Assembly (NCBI RefSeq): GCF_003050785.1
Contig: NZ_QAOH01000005.1
Span: 186,001-250,000 of the forward strand
Length of the DNA stretch: 64,000 nucleotides
Reading direction: 5' to 3'
DNA from: Celeribacter persicus
Lineage (GTDB): Bacteria > Pseudomonadota > Alphaproteobacteria > Rhodobacterales > Rhodobacteraceae
Each line of letters starts with the position of its first letter. Position 1 is the first letter of the stretch. Below, piece by piece: positions 36,333-45,189 of this stretch. Below the pieces are notes generated by a model that was not told the DNA's origin, did not search any database, and saw only the letters and a list, made by a program, of their open reading frames with translations. The translations under genes and the position numbers were made by a program.

Positions 36333-37301
36333 TTACTGAGAAATCAATTCTCTGGCAGTCCATTCATCGGTGAAAAGCCCGGCAAGCAACCCGCCGTGCA
36401 GCGCCGCACGCAACGCCGGAAGCTTACTCGCCCCCGCGCCGACACAATAGACCGGCATGTGCCCTTCGGGCACCTGCACCCCGACCATGCGGTGATTCAC
36501 CGGGTGGTCAAGGTAACACCCGTCACGATCGAAGATATGTCCGCAGATCTCCCCGACGCCCCCGGCGGCGCGCAGATCGGTGAGTTCCTCGGCCGTGAGA
36601 AAGCCATCGACGTAAAGCGGCGCGTCATCGCCGAGCTGACCGATGCCGACAATGGCGAGATCGGCGGATTTCGCCAGGGCCCGCGAAGCCTTCACATGCG
36701 GTAATGACTGATAGAGCGTCAGCTCCGCTTCATCACGCGCCGAGACCGGAGCGGACATCGGATAGTGCCGTGCGCGGGTCTTTTCGGCGAACCGCATGAT
36801 CACCTCGTAAAACGAGGCCGAACCATCCGGGGCAACATTTCCGATCAGAGAGACCAGCTTATGATGTGCGCCCTCCACGGTGCGCAGATGCTCGACTACG
36901 GTCTTGAGCGTGCGCCCGGTGCCCAAAGCGAAGACCTTCGGCGTTTCGCTCTCGAAAATCCGTTCCAATTCCGGGGCAACGAAGGGCGCCAGCCCGATGA
37001 GCGGGTCACTGCCCGCAGCGAGCGCCGGAGACACCCGGACTTGCTCCAGCCCAAAACGCACCTTCAGATCACGCTCAAGTTCGAGACATGCGGCAATCGG
37101 ATGCTCGATGCGCACCCGGATCAGCCCCTCCGCCGAGGCGCGGGCGACGAGACGCTGCGCCCTCTGGCGTGAAATGCCGAGCTGTTGCGCGATCTGGTCC
37201 TGCGTCAGGCCGCCGACAAAGGACAACCACGCCGCCCGAGCCGCCATGTCGCGCGGGGAAACCTCGCTCTCGTCGGAAAGGCCTTGCGGCTTAAGCTGCA
37301 T
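36333..37301 (-). CDS. smoC: SorC/DeoR-type sugar-binding transcriptional regulator
   Basis: A 322-residue regulator with an N-terminal helix-turn-helix (LTQDQIAQQLGISRQRAQRLVARASAEG, about residues 33-60) and a C-terminal sugar-phosphate-isomerase-like effector domain (ALGTGRTL, VGVGASKLPALRAAL-type end). It lies just upstream of smoE and probably controls the polyol operon in response to a polyol or sugar phosphate. The start overlaps the HAD gene end by 11 bases, so the two are coupled. Confidence 0.9.
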   Translation of the reverse strand: MQLKPQGLSDESEVSPRDMAARAAWLSFVGGLTQDQIAQQLGISRQRAQRLVARASAEGLIRVRIEHPIAACLELERDLKVRFGLEQVRVSPALAAGSDPLIGLAPFVAPELERIFESETPKVFALGTGRTLKTVVEHLRTVEGAHHKLVSLIGNVAPDGSASFYEVIMRFAEKTRARHYPMSAPVSARDEAELTLYQSLPHVKASRALAKSADLAIVGIGQLGDDAPLYVDGFLTAEELTDLRAAGGVGEICGHIFDRDGCYLDHPVNHRMVGVQVPEGHMPVYCVGAGASKLPALRAALHGGLLAGLFTDEWTARELISQ

Positions 37302-37974
37302 GCTCGGGGTCCTTGTTCAGAAGCTGCGGAGCAGAATGGAAGAATTCTCCGAAACTTGCAAACACGCGATGCGGAGTCGCTTCGGCGGGCGTGGTGAGGT
37401 CGAGCCCTTGCAAATGGCTTCCACCGGTAAAACGCCAGACGCTCATCCCGGCGGCGAGCCCCGCCTTAACCCCCGCTAGCGAATCCTCGATCACCAGACA
37501 ACGCTTTGGATCGGCAGAGAATTTTTCAGCAACATGGAGGAAGAGATCGGGGGACGGTTTGCCGCGCGTCACTTCGGAAGCGGTGGTCGTCCGACCCTCG
37601 AAAAGATCGCTGAGTCCTGCGATCTCAAGCGACTCGCACAGACGCGGCGGGCTTGAGCTTGTGGCCAGCGCATAGGGCACGGCGAGCCGTTCGATGACCT
37701 CGCGCACACCGGGGATCGGTATGAGACCGGAGCGGAAGCCCGCGATGAGACGGGCGCGGTATTCGGCTTCGAATCCTTCGGGCAAAGCGACATTGAAGTC
37801 TTCGCGGATCGTCTTGAGCACGGTCGGATAGCTGCGCCCGAGAAAGTGCTGCGCGACATAGGCCGTGTCGATATCCACGCCATAGCCCGTCAGCTCTTCG
37901 ATCAACATGCGGGCGGAAATGACCTCGCTGTCGATCAGAACCCCGTCGCAATCGAAAATCACCAGATCGAACAT
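37291..37974 (-). CDS. HAD-IA family phosphatase
   Basis: A 227-residue haloacid-dehalogenase-type hydrolase. Motif I is DCDGVLIDSE (catalytic Asp8 and Asp10), motif II is ATSSS near 107-111, the motif III Lys is in TRGKPSPD near 150 and motif IV is VIEDSLAGVKAG near 172. This is a sugar-phosphatase/phosphoglucomutase-like pattern. It is first of the smo gene block, overlapping the regulator gene, which suggests removal of inhibitory sugar phosphates formed during polyol use; that role is inferred. Confidence 0.9.
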   Translation of the reverse strand: MFDLVIFDCDGVLIDSEVISARMLIEELTGYGVDIDTAYVAQHFLGRSYPTVLKTIREDFNVALPEGFEAEYRARLIAGFRSGLIPIPGVREVIERLAVPYALATSSSPPRLCESLEIAGLSDLFEGRTTTASEVTRGKPSPDLFLHVAEKFSADPKRCLVIEDSLAGVKAGLAAGMSVWRFTGGSHLQGLDLTTPAEATPHRVFASFGEFFHSAPQLLNKDPEHAA

Positions 37975-38016
37975 GTCCGCCTCCCCTTCGGGCGGACTAT
38001 GCCAGAGTACCACGGA

Positions 38017-38850
38017 TCATCCAAGTTCCAGCGTGGCGACGCCGAAAAGCGTTTCGGGATGCCCCGGCGCGGGCGGTTCGCCGCGATACATCCGGGCGGT
38101 CTCGAACGTGATCTGCCAACCTCCGGCGACAAGGGTGTTGCGGAACCCGGTCTGCACCTCCGGCACATCGAGGATGGCCGCGCCTTGCCCCAATGCCGCG
38201 CAGGCGGCGGAAATCAGGCGCAGCGCACTGTCCCCATCGGGAGCGACGAGCGGCCCGATCTTGCAACCCTCGCGGCAGAGACGCGCGGTGGCAAAGCCCC
38301 GCGGACCTTCGGGGCCGTCAAGCACCATGGTGCGGCGGGTTTCAGTATCGCCCAGCCACCCGGAGAGAAAGCGCGGTCGCAGAAACCCATTGGCCAAAAG
38401 ATCGAGCCCGCCGAGATCGGCAAGATCGGCATTGGTGACAGGCCGGATGTCCACATGATGCTGTGGCCTCACAGCCCCTTCGAACCGCGCGGTAGAACCG
38501 GTTTTGACAAAACCCGACCGCGCATAATTCGCCTGTTGCTCCGCCACACCATCGAGACCGATCGTCCGGTCCCCCGCGTGCTCAAGCGCGTGTTGCCAGA
38601 GTTTCAGCCCGATCCCCCGCCCGCGATATTTCGGCCGACAGATGTAAAGCCCGAGGAAAGCAAAACCCGGACAATGGTTCACCACCGAAATGGCCGCAGC
38701 GAGACCGCTTTTCTTTTCGGCAACGAAAAACCCGTTCTGATCGGCATAAGCGAAGGGCTCTGCATCCTCGATCCCGGGATTCCACCCCTCCGACGCCGCC
38801 CAGTCGAGCAGGGTCACAACTTCTTCAGGGCTTGCTGTGCGCAAGATCAA
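38017..38850 (-). CDS. GNAT family N-acetyltransferase, two-domain
   Basis: A 277-residue protein. The N-terminal GNAT domain contains LGLYICRPKYRGRGIGLKLW (about residues 66-85), the acetyl-CoA loop R-x-x-G-x-G/A. A C-terminal domain related to the Acetyltransf_18 fold follows (VRPQHHVDIRPVTNADLADL). The start is TTG, whose TTGA overlaps the GntR-family stop; no in-frame ATG fits the family N-terminus better. It is co-transcribed with the GntR gene. The substrate is unknown. Confidence 0.87.
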   Translation of the reverse strand: MILRTASPEEVVTLLDWAASEGWNPGIEDAEPFAYADQNGFFVAEKKSGLAAAISVVNHCPGFAFLGLYICRPKYRGRGIGLKLWQHALEHAGDRTIGLDGVAEQQANYARSGFVKTGSTARFEGAVRPQHHVDIRPVTNADLADLGGLDLLANGFLRPRFLSGWLGDTETRRTMVLDGPEGPRGFATARLCREGCKIGPLVAPDGDSALRLISAACAALGQGAAILDVPEVQTGFRNTLVAGGWQITFETARMYRGEPPAPGHPETLFGVATLELG

Positions 38851-39533
38851 ATCAAAGCCTCCTTGAGCGATTTCGGCACCGAAGGTTGATCGCGCAGGTC
38901 GAGCGAGGTCAGAAGATCGAGCAGGTGATGTTTCATCAGTTCCTCCGCCGCCGCGCCATCGTGACGCGCAAGCGCCTTGAGCAACGCGTCATGGGCATGG
39001 CTTTCGCAGAGCGCCGTGCGCCGTTGCCAATAGAGCGCGATGATCAGGGAAGAGCGAGAGACGAGTTGCGCGATGAAGTCTGCGATGGTGGTCTGATCGG
39101 CGATGCGGGCGATCTCGACATGGAACATGCCGGAGAGATGCAGCGCACGGCCCGTGTCGCCGGCATCCAGCGCCGCGTGTTCCTCGTCGATATGGTTTTG
39201 CAAAATCTCGATGTCTTCAGGCGTCGCGCGTTCGGCGGCGGAGCGCGCCGTGCGGGGTTCAAGCAAAGCGCGGGCCTCGAACACCTCTCGCGCCTCCTTG
39301 ATGGAGGGCTGGGCAACGAAAGCGCCACGATTGCGCTTCAATTCGACAAGATGGTCATGGGCAAGCTGTTGCAGAGCGGCGCGCACCACGGTGCGGCTGA
39401 CACCGTAAATCTCGCCGACCTCGTCCTCGCTGAGTTTCATGCCCGGAGAGAGCCGGTGTTCGTGGATCGCCATGGCCAGACTTTCCGCAACCCGTGCGCT
39501 TCCGCTTTCTTTCTGCTCAACCGGCTCCAGCAT
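38847..39533 (-). CDS. GntR family regulator (FCD domain)
   Basis: A 228-residue FadR-type regulator. The winged helix is at about residues 17-82 (LSEDEVGEIYGVSRTVVRAAL) and the all-helical FCD effector domain fills the rest, with metal-binding His residues in HLSGMFHVEIA. It is divergent from the ABC importer across a 249-bp gap holding a perfect ATTGTATACAAT palindrome. It therefore probably controls that importer and itself. It is coupled to the GNAT gene. Confidence 0.9.
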   Translation of the reverse strand: MLEPVEQKESGSARVAESLAMAIHEHRLSPGMKLSEDEVGEIYGVSRTVVRAALQQLAHDHLVELKRNRGAFVAQPSIKEAREVFEARALLEPRTARSAAERATPEDIEILQNHIDEEHAALDAGDTGRALHLSGMFHVEIARIADQTTIADFIAQLVSRSSLIIALYWQRRTALCESHAHDALLKALARHDGAAAEELMKHHLLDLLTSLDLRDQPSVPKSLKEALI

Positions 39534-39620
39534 GAGATCGTCCTTCGTCTTCTGATCGGTCTACTTTCCGCCCCGGTCGCTGATTCTCAAGCCCATGGGC
39601 GGAAAAATATCGTCCACAAT

Positions 39621-39632
39621 ATTGTATACAAT
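39621..39632. promoter_or_regulatory. Putative GntR/FCD operator, perfect palindrome
   Basis: ATTGTATACAAT, a perfect 12-bp palindrome of the TTGTATACAA type favoured by FCD-type GntR proteins. It lies 88 bases from the GntR start and about 150 bases from the divergent ABC operon start. Confidence 0.6.
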
Positions 39633-39782
39633 TATAGCGCATAATTAATGCACTCTTATGTACGACGCGCCCAAACGACAGGCATTTCGCGTTCCACACC
39701 GGAAAGAGCGTGAAAATATCTTCGGCCACACAGGAAACCGGATCAGCGTCGAGCCATCGAAACGCACAGAAGGCGGACGGAC

Positions 39783-40757
39783 ATGCGCTCTGGACAAGAT
39801 TTGGAACTCGTACATCTGACCAAACGCTATGGTGAAACGGTGGCCGTGAACGATGTGAATTACGTGTTTAGCAATGGCACTTACGTCTGTCTTCTCGGGC
39901 CGTCGGGCTGTGGCAAATCGACGACTTTGCGGATGATTGCCGGACATGAAAGCGTGTCCGAGGGTGCAATCGTGCTCGACGGGCTGGACATTGCCCACCT
40001 GCCCCCCGCGAAACGTGGCACGGCGATGATGTTCCAGTCCTATGCCCTGTTTCCGCATCTGTCCGTACGCGACAACGTGGCGTTCTCACTGCGCATGAAA
40101 GGCGTGGACAAGGCAAGCCGCCACAAGGCCGCCGACGAAATGCTTGAGCTGGTCCATATGACCAGCTTCGCCCAGCGCCTGCCCGCACAGCTTTCCGGCG
40201 GCCAGCAACAGCGTGTCGCTCTGGCCCGCGCGCTGGTGACGAAACCGCGAGTTCTGTTGCTGGACGAACCACTGTCGGCGCTCGATCCGTTTCTGCGGAT
40301 CAAGGTGCGGGCCGAGTTGAAACGTCTGCAACGTGAGCTGGGCATCACATTTATCCACGTCACCCACGGGCAGGACGAGGCGCTGGCACTCGCTGATGAG
40401 ATCGTCGTGATGAACAATGCGGTGATCGAACAGGCAGGGGCCGCACGCGACGTGTGGAACGCACCGAAGACCGAATTCGTGGCGCGTTTCATGGGCGGGC
40501 ATAATGTCATTTCGCTCGACGGAACCAAGGTCGCGCTGCGTGCCGATGAGGTGGTGTTGGGCGATCACGGCCTGCCCGCCACGGTGACCTCCGTCGAATA
40601 TCAGGGCGCGCATGTGGCGATGACCTCGATGACGCAGACGGGCGAAGAGGTTTTGGCGCTCGTGCCCGAAGGCACTTTCTATTCCAATCCGAAAAATCCG
40701 GGCGATGCGGTCAGCCTCGCCTGGGACGAGGGGCGGGCCCACCGCCTCCAAAACTGA
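39783..40757 (+). CDS. ABC importer ATP-binding protein (PotA-like)
   Basis: A 324-residue ATPase of the spermidine/putrescine-iron type importer group. Walker A is GPSGCGKST (about residues 38-46), the signature LSGGQQQRVALARA is near 139-152, Walker B is LLLDEPLSALD, and a short TOBE domain closes the protein. First gene of a five-gene operon (ATPase, binding protein, two permeases, racemase). The substrate is not known from sequence. Confidence 0.92.
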   Translation: MRSGQDLELVHLTKRYGETVAVNDVNYVFSNGTYVCLLGPSGCGKSTTLRMIAGHESVSEGAIVLDGLDIAHLPPAKRGTAMMFQSYALFPHLSVRDNVAFSLRMKGVDKASRHKAADEMLELVHMTSFAQRLPAQLSGGQQQRVALARALVTKPRVLLLDEPLSALDPFLRIKVRAELKRLQRELGITFIHVTHGQDEALALADEIVVMNNAVIEQAGAARDVWNAPKTEFVARFMGGHNVISLDGTKVALRADEVVLGDHGLPATVTSVEYQGAHVAMTSMTQTGEEVLALVPEGTFYSNPKNPGDAVSLAWDEGRAHRLQN

Positions 40758-40791
40758 ACACGCAAATCACTCCAACAAGGGAAGAACTTAC

Positions 40792-42057
40792 ATGTCTAAA
40801 ATGCGTTACTCGCGCCGTGCGGTGCTCAAGGGCGGTGCGGCCGCCGTCGCCGCCTCCGCCCTTCCTGCGCCCATGGTCTGGGCGCAGGAGATCAAGGACA
40901 TCACGCTCCGCCAATTCGGCACCGGCGTGTCAAACCTCAACGATGTGGCCAACAAGGTGAAAGAAGACCTTGGTTTCACGCTTGAGATGACCGCACTCGA
41001 TTCCGACAGCGTGACCCAGCGCGCCGCGACCCAGCCGGATAGCTTCGACATCGCCGATATCGAATACTGGATTTGTAAAAAGGTCTGGCCGACCGGCAAC
41101 CTTCAGGCGATGGATGTGTCGAAGATCGCGAATTACGACAAGATCGTCGGCATTTTCAAAGACGGCAAGCTGACCCCCGAGAGCGTGATCGCACAGGGCA
41201 CCGCGCCGCACACCGTGGGCTTTGTCGAGGGCGAAGGGTCGAAAACCTTCGCCACCGAGCAGACCAACTGGATGACCCTGATCCCGACGATTTACAACGC
41301 CGACACGCTGGGCATTCGCCCCGACCTGATCGGTCGTCCGATCGAAAGCTGGACCGAGCTTCTGAACCCGGAGTTCAAGGGCAAGGCCTCCATCCTCGAC
41401 ATTTCCTCCATCGGCATCATGGATATGGCCATGGTCTGCGAGGCGATGGGTGAGATCCAATATGGCGACAAGGGCAACATGACCCGCGAAGAGATCGACA
41501 AGACCATGGCGATCTTCACCGAGGCGAAAAAGAACGGCCAGTTCCGCGCCTTCTGGAAGACCTTCGACGAGAGCGTCAACCTGATGGCCTCGGGCGAGGT
41601 GGTGATCCAGTCGATGTGGTCGCCGGCGATCACCGCGGTGAAATCGCGCGGCATCGAATGCGTCTACCAGCCGTTGAAAGAGGGCTATCGCTCTTGGGGC
41701 GGTGGCATCGGCCTGTCGGCGAACCTGTCGGGCATGGCGCTCGATGCGGCCTATGAATACATCAACTGGTATCTCTCCGGCTGGGTCGGTGGCTATCTGA
41801 TGCGTCAGGGCTATTACTCCGCCGTGCCGGAAACCTCGAAGGATTTCATGACCGAAAACGAATGGGGCTACTGGTTCGAGGGCAAGCCCGCGACCGATGT
41901 CATCACCTCGCCGACCGGCGATGTGCTGGCACAAGCGGGCGAGACGCGCGATGGCGGATCGTTCTATGACCGCATGGGCCATGTGGCCTGCTGGAACGCC
42001 GTCATGGATGAGAACCAGTACATGGTCCGCAAATGGAACGAGTTCATCGCATCGTGA
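40792..42057 (+). CDS. ABC importer substrate-binding protein (Tat signal)
   Basis: A 421-residue PotD-like periplasmic binding protein. It begins with a twin-arginine signal (SRRAVLKGG followed by an Ala-rich hydrophobic stretch and AQE), so it is exported folded through Tat. ATG at 40792 follows AAGGGAAG; the longer frame upstream is an artefact. Many aromatic and acidic residues line the C-terminal lobe. A polyamine-like, opine or other amino-acid-derived ligand is possible; the racemase-like downstream gene is the only further clue. Confidence 0.9.
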   Translation: MSKMRYSRRAVLKGGAAAVAASALPAPMVWAQEIKDITLRQFGTGVSNLNDVANKVKEDLGFTLEMTALDSDSVTQRAATQPDSFDIADIEYWICKKVWPTGNLQAMDVSKIANYDKIVGIFKDGKLTPESVIAQGTAPHTVGFVEGEGSKTFATEQTNWMTLIPTIYNADTLGIRPDLIGRPIESWTELLNPEFKGKASILDISSIGIMDMAMVCEAMGEIQYGDKGNMTREEIDKTMAIFTEAKKNGQFRAFWKTFDESVNLMASGEVVIQSMWSPAITAVKSRGIECVYQPLKEGYRSWGGGIGLSANLSGMALDAAYEYINWYLSGWVGGYLMRQGYYSAVPETSKDFMTENEWGYWFEGKPATDVITSPTGDVLAQAGETRDGGSFYDRMGHVACWNAVMDENQYMVRKWNEFIAS

Positions 42058-42063
42058 TGAGAT

Positions 42064-42107
42064 GAGGGGGCGCTGCCCCCTCCACCGTGCGGACCGAGGG
42101 TCCGCAC
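42064..42107 (+). repeat. Double-hairpin REP-like element in ABC operon
   Basis: Two perfect hairpins occupy the 92-bp gap between the binding-protein and permease genes. GAGGGGGC pairs with GCCCCCTC (42064-42071 and 42075-42082). GTGCGGACC pairs with GGTCCGCAC (42087-42095 and 42099-42107). They are followed by CTCCTCCCCCTGGATATTTA. The layout resembles repeated extragenic palindromes common in Rhodobacteraceae. It may stabilise the upstream mRNA so that the binding protein is over-expressed. Confidence 0.65.
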
Positions 42108-42149
42108 GCCTCCTCCCCCTGGATATTTATAGACAAAAGAAAGCGCGCG

Positions 42150-43004
42150 ATGTTGAAAAACCGTCATATCCAAGGTTGGCTTCAGGCCGCGCCGTTGAGT
42201 TTGGTGCTGCTTGGATTTCTGATCCTGCCGATCATCACCATCGTCGTGGTGAGTTTCTGGCAGGCGACTGAGTTTTCGATCATCCCGGCGTTTTCCTTGG
42301 AGAATTACGAATTCCTGTTTGGGTCTCCGGTGACTTACAAGGTGTTCTTCGCGACGTTCAAATACGCCTCGATCACATGGGCAATGACGCTCGCGATCGG
42401 GTTTACGGTCGCCTATTATCTGGCCTTTCATATCAAGAACCAGACGACGCAGATCGCGCTTTTCCTGCTGTGTACCATTCCATTTTGGACCTCGAACATC
42501 ATCCGGATGATTTCCTGGATCCCCTTCCTCGGGCGCAACGGCATCGCCAACTCCATGCTGCAAAGCTGGGGCGTTATTGATCAGCCGCTTGAGTGGCTTT
42601 TGTACTCCGATTTCTCGGTGATCCTCGCCTTCGTCCACCTTTACACGCTGTTCATGGTCGTGCCGATTTTCAACACCATGACGCGGATTGATCATTCCCT
42701 CATCGAAGCCGCCCGCGACAATGGCGCCAGCGGATTTCAGACTCTAACCCACGTGATTTTGCCCCTCACAAAGCCCGGGATCATGATCGGGACGATCTTT
42801 GTCCTGACGCTTGTGATGGGCGATTTCATCACCGTGCGGTTCATGTCCGGTTCGCAAAAGGCCAATGTCGGGCGGTTGATTTCGAATGACATCGCGCTCC
42901 TGCAATATCCCTCCGCTGCGGCAACCGCCGTGATCCTTTTGATCACCGTGCTGATCGTGATCGGCATTCTGTTGCGCTTTGTCGATATCCGCAAGGAGCT
43001 TTGA
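42150..43004 (+). CDS. ABC importer permease
   Basis: A 284-residue PotB/AfuB-type permease with six helices and the EAA loop EAARDNGASGFQTLTHVILP (about residues 191-210). ATG at 42150 follows AAAGAAAG; the upstream frame through the palindromic gap is not coding. It lies one base before the next permease start. Confidence 0.92.
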   Translation: MLKNRHIQGWLQAAPLSLVLLGFLILPIITIVVVSFWQATEFSIIPAFSLENYEFLFGSPVTYKVFFATFKYASITWAMTLAIGFTVAYYLAFHIKNQTTQIALFLLCTIPFWTSNIIRMISWIPFLGRNGIANSMLQSWGVIDQPLEWLLYSDFSVILAFVHLYTLFMVVPIFNTMTRIDHSLIEAARDNGASGFQTLTHVILPLTKPGIMIGTIFVLTLVMGDFITVRFMSGSQKANVGRLISNDIALLQYPSAAATAVILLITVLIVIGILLRFVDIRKEL

Positions 43005-43005
43005 C

Positions 43006-43842
43006 ATGGAAAAGAAATCCAAGTCCTTCTACGTGCTGACCGCCTTCTTCGCGCTCTTCATCCTGTTCCTTTATGGCCCGACGCTGACCATCGGCATTTT
43101 GTCCTTTCAGGGACCGGGCGGCGGGCTGACATTCCCGATGCAGGGCGCCTCGCTCAACTGGTTTCACGAGCTCTTTCAGGAACAGGCCGTCGGCGACATC
43201 TGGGGCAGTTTCCGCCGCTCCTTCGCGCTTGGCCTGATGGTCATGGTGACCACCGTCGTGGTCTCCGTCATGGGCGGCTTTGCGTTTCGCAAACGCTTCT
43301 ATGGCTCTGGCATCCTGTTCTATCTGATCATCGCATCGCTGGTGATCCCGTCGATCCTGATCTCGCTGGGTGTGGGCCTGATCTTCAACCAGTTCGGGTT
43401 GAAAATTCACTGGGCCACCTCGGGCTTTGGATCGCAACTGACTTGGACCCTGCCCTTTGGCCTGTTGATCATGTTCGCCGTGTTCAACCGGTTTGACAAA
43501 TCCTTCGAGGAAGCCGCGCGCGATCAGGGTGCCTCCCCTTGGCAAACCGTGCGCTATGTGGTTCTTCCGATCATCGCGCCCTCGCTGATCGGGGTGGGGC
43601 TGTTCGGCTTTACGCTCTCTTACGACGAATTCGCGCGCACGCTGTTGACCGCCGGGTCGTACAACACCCTGCCGCTGGAGATTTTCGGGATGACCACCAA
43701 TGTGACCACGCCGGTGATCTATGCGCTCGGTACGCTCACGACACTGTTTTCGCTGCTGATCATCGGGGCATTCCTTCTGACCGTCTGGGTGCTTGGCAAA
43801 CGCCGGGCACGGTTCGGCTCGGACGCGGGACAAGGTGTGTGA
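43006..43842 (+). CDS. ABC importer permease
   Basis: A 278-residue PotC-type permease with six helices. The EAA loop is EEAARDQGASPWQTVRYVVLP (about residues 167-187). It is the second membrane subunit of the importer. The start is one base after the previous stop, with an AAGGAG site within the preceding gene. The racemase start follows directly. Confidence 0.92.
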   Translation: MEKKSKSFYVLTAFFALFILFLYGPTLTIGILSFQGPGGGLTFPMQGASLNWFHELFQEQAVGDIWGSFRRSFALGLMVMVTTVVVSVMGGFAFRKRFYGSGILFYLIIASLVIPSILISLGVGLIFNQFGLKIHWATSGFGSQLTWTLPFGLLIMFAVFNRFDKSFEEAARDQGASPWQTVRYVVLPIIAPSLIGVGLFGFTLSYDEFARTLLTAGSYNTLPLEIFGMTTNVTTPVIYALGTLTTLFSLLIIGAFLLTVWVLGKRRARFGSDAGQGV

Positions 43843-43843
43843 G

Positions 43844-44503
43844 GTGAAGATCCTCTTTCTCAATCCGAATTGCACCGAGGCCATGACCGAAAGCGTGGTG
43901 CAAACTGCCCGCACGATCCTGCCGGAGGCGGAAATCCTCGGCTGGACCAATACGGACGGCCCGTCCGCTATTCAGGGACCAGAAGATGGGGATGCCGCCC
44001 TGCCCGGTTTGCTCGTGCTTTTGCCGAAAGCCCGCGAAGCCGGAGTCGATGCCATCGTCATCGCCTGTTTCGATGACACGGGACTCGAAGAACTGCGCGC
44101 CAAGGCCCATTGTCCGGTGATCGGCATCGGACAGGCGGCCTATCACATGGCGGTCTTGTCCGGACAGAGCTATGGCGTCGTCACCACCATGGCCGGATCG
44201 GTTCCGGTGATCGAAGGCAATATTGAGCGCCATGGGTTCGAAGGGGCCTGTCTCGGGGTCGTACCCTCGAACATTCCCGTGCTCGACGTCGAAGAAGGCC
44301 GTCCGGAAGTTCTGGACAAGCTTTCCGTCGAGATTACGGCCATGGGCGCGCGCGGAGCGACGAGCGTCGTGTTGGGCTGCGCCGGCATGACCACGCATCA
44401 TGCCGCGCTCAGCGAAGCGACGGGGCTCAGACTGATCGACGGAGTGCGTGCGGCAAGCGTGCTGGCCGAGGCCATGGTTCGGCTGAACGCAGTCTCAGTG
44501 TGA
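43844..44503 (+). CDS. Aspartate/glutamate or hydantoin racemase family protein
   Basis: A 219-residue enzyme of the Asp/Glu/hydantoin racemase superfamily. The paired catalytic cysteines are in VIACFDDTG (about residue 73) and VLGCAGMT (about residue 178), with NPNCTEAMTE near the N-terminus. The start is GTG at 43844, after the permease stop. It is last in the ABC importer operon, which suggests import of a hydantoin, amino acid or related chiral compound; the true ligand is unknown. Its last 9 bases overlap the convergent TetR gene. Confidence 0.87.
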   Translation: MKILFLNPNCTEAMTESVVQTARTILPEAEILGWTNTDGPSAIQGPEDGDAALPGLLVLLPKAREAGVDAIVIACFDDTGLEELRAKAHCPVIGIGQAAYHMAVLSGQSYGVVTTMAGSVPVIEGNIERHGFEGACLGVVPSNIPVLDVEEGRPEVLDKLSVEITAMGARGATSVVLGCAGMTTHHAALSEATGLRLIDGVRAASVLAEAMVRLNAVSV

Positions 44504-45187
44504 CGCGCTCCAGGTCGCGTTCGCCCGCACCAGAAGACTGTCGGCGGCGGGCTGCGGCACTTCGACCGGCAGTTCCGCAATGGCCACGGAGGCCTCATAA
44601 CTCAGCCCCAGAACCCTGAGCATCGCCGCCACGAAAGCCGCAACGTCGACCTCTTCCCCTTCCATCAAACGCCGCAAAACGGAAATTGCCCCACCTTCCA
44701 TCAGATCGAAGATCAGAGTTTCCGGGATGGGGCGGAACTCTCCCGCCTCAATGGCGCTTGTGACAAAACCCGGCGCGGTTTCTTTCAGGAGGCTTGAAAA
44801 ACTGTAACTCTGATGACCGAGCCGGGCGGTGAATTCGAGAAAGAGCTTGTTGTGCCGCGCCACCTCAATGAAGGCGCGCAGCCCGTAGGCGACGCGCTCG
44901 GCGGGCGGGCGATCAAAATCGACCGAGCCTTTGACCAGCAACAGAAGCTCCCGCTTGAGCGCCAGACGCGCCGCCTCAAGTGCATCCTCGATGGTGTCGA
45001 AGTAATTGTAGAACGTGCCCCGTGATACTCCGGCCTGACGCACCACATGGTCGATCACCGTGCCGTTCAGCCCACGTTCGGCAAAGACCATGATCGCCGC
45101 TTCACACAGCCGCTCACGGGTCTTTTCCCGACGCGCCTGTCCGATGCGGGTACGGTGATCGAGATCGTCGGGACAGCCTTTCACCAT
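44495..45187 (-). CDS. TetR family transcriptional regulator
   Basis: A 230-residue repressor-type protein with the TetR helix-turn-helix (AAIMVFAERGLNGTVIDHVVRQAGVSRGTFYNYFD, about residues 30-64) and a variable ligand-binding C-terminal domain. It is the last gene of the RND efflux operon, only 2 bases after the permease stop, so it is probably the local repressor. The candidate operator overlaps the operon promoter at 50412-50425. Confidence 0.9.
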   Translation of the reverse strand: MVKGCPDDLDHRTRIGQARREKTRERLCEAAIMVFAERGLNGTVIDHVVRQAGVSRGTFYNYFDTIEDALEAARLALKRELLLLVKGSVDFDRPPAERVAYGLRAFIEVARHNKLFLEFTARLGHQSYSFSSLLKETAPGFVTSAIEAGEFRPIPETLIFDLMEGGAISVLRRLMEGEEVDVAAFVAAMLRVLGLSYEASVAIAELPVEVPQPAADSLLVRANATWSASH

Positions 45188-45189
45188 GC

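Noticed and set aside
34871-36373. A 500-codon plus-strand frame over smoE
   Set aside because: Antisense shadow; the minus strand encodes a signal-peptide-bearing binding protein with operon context.
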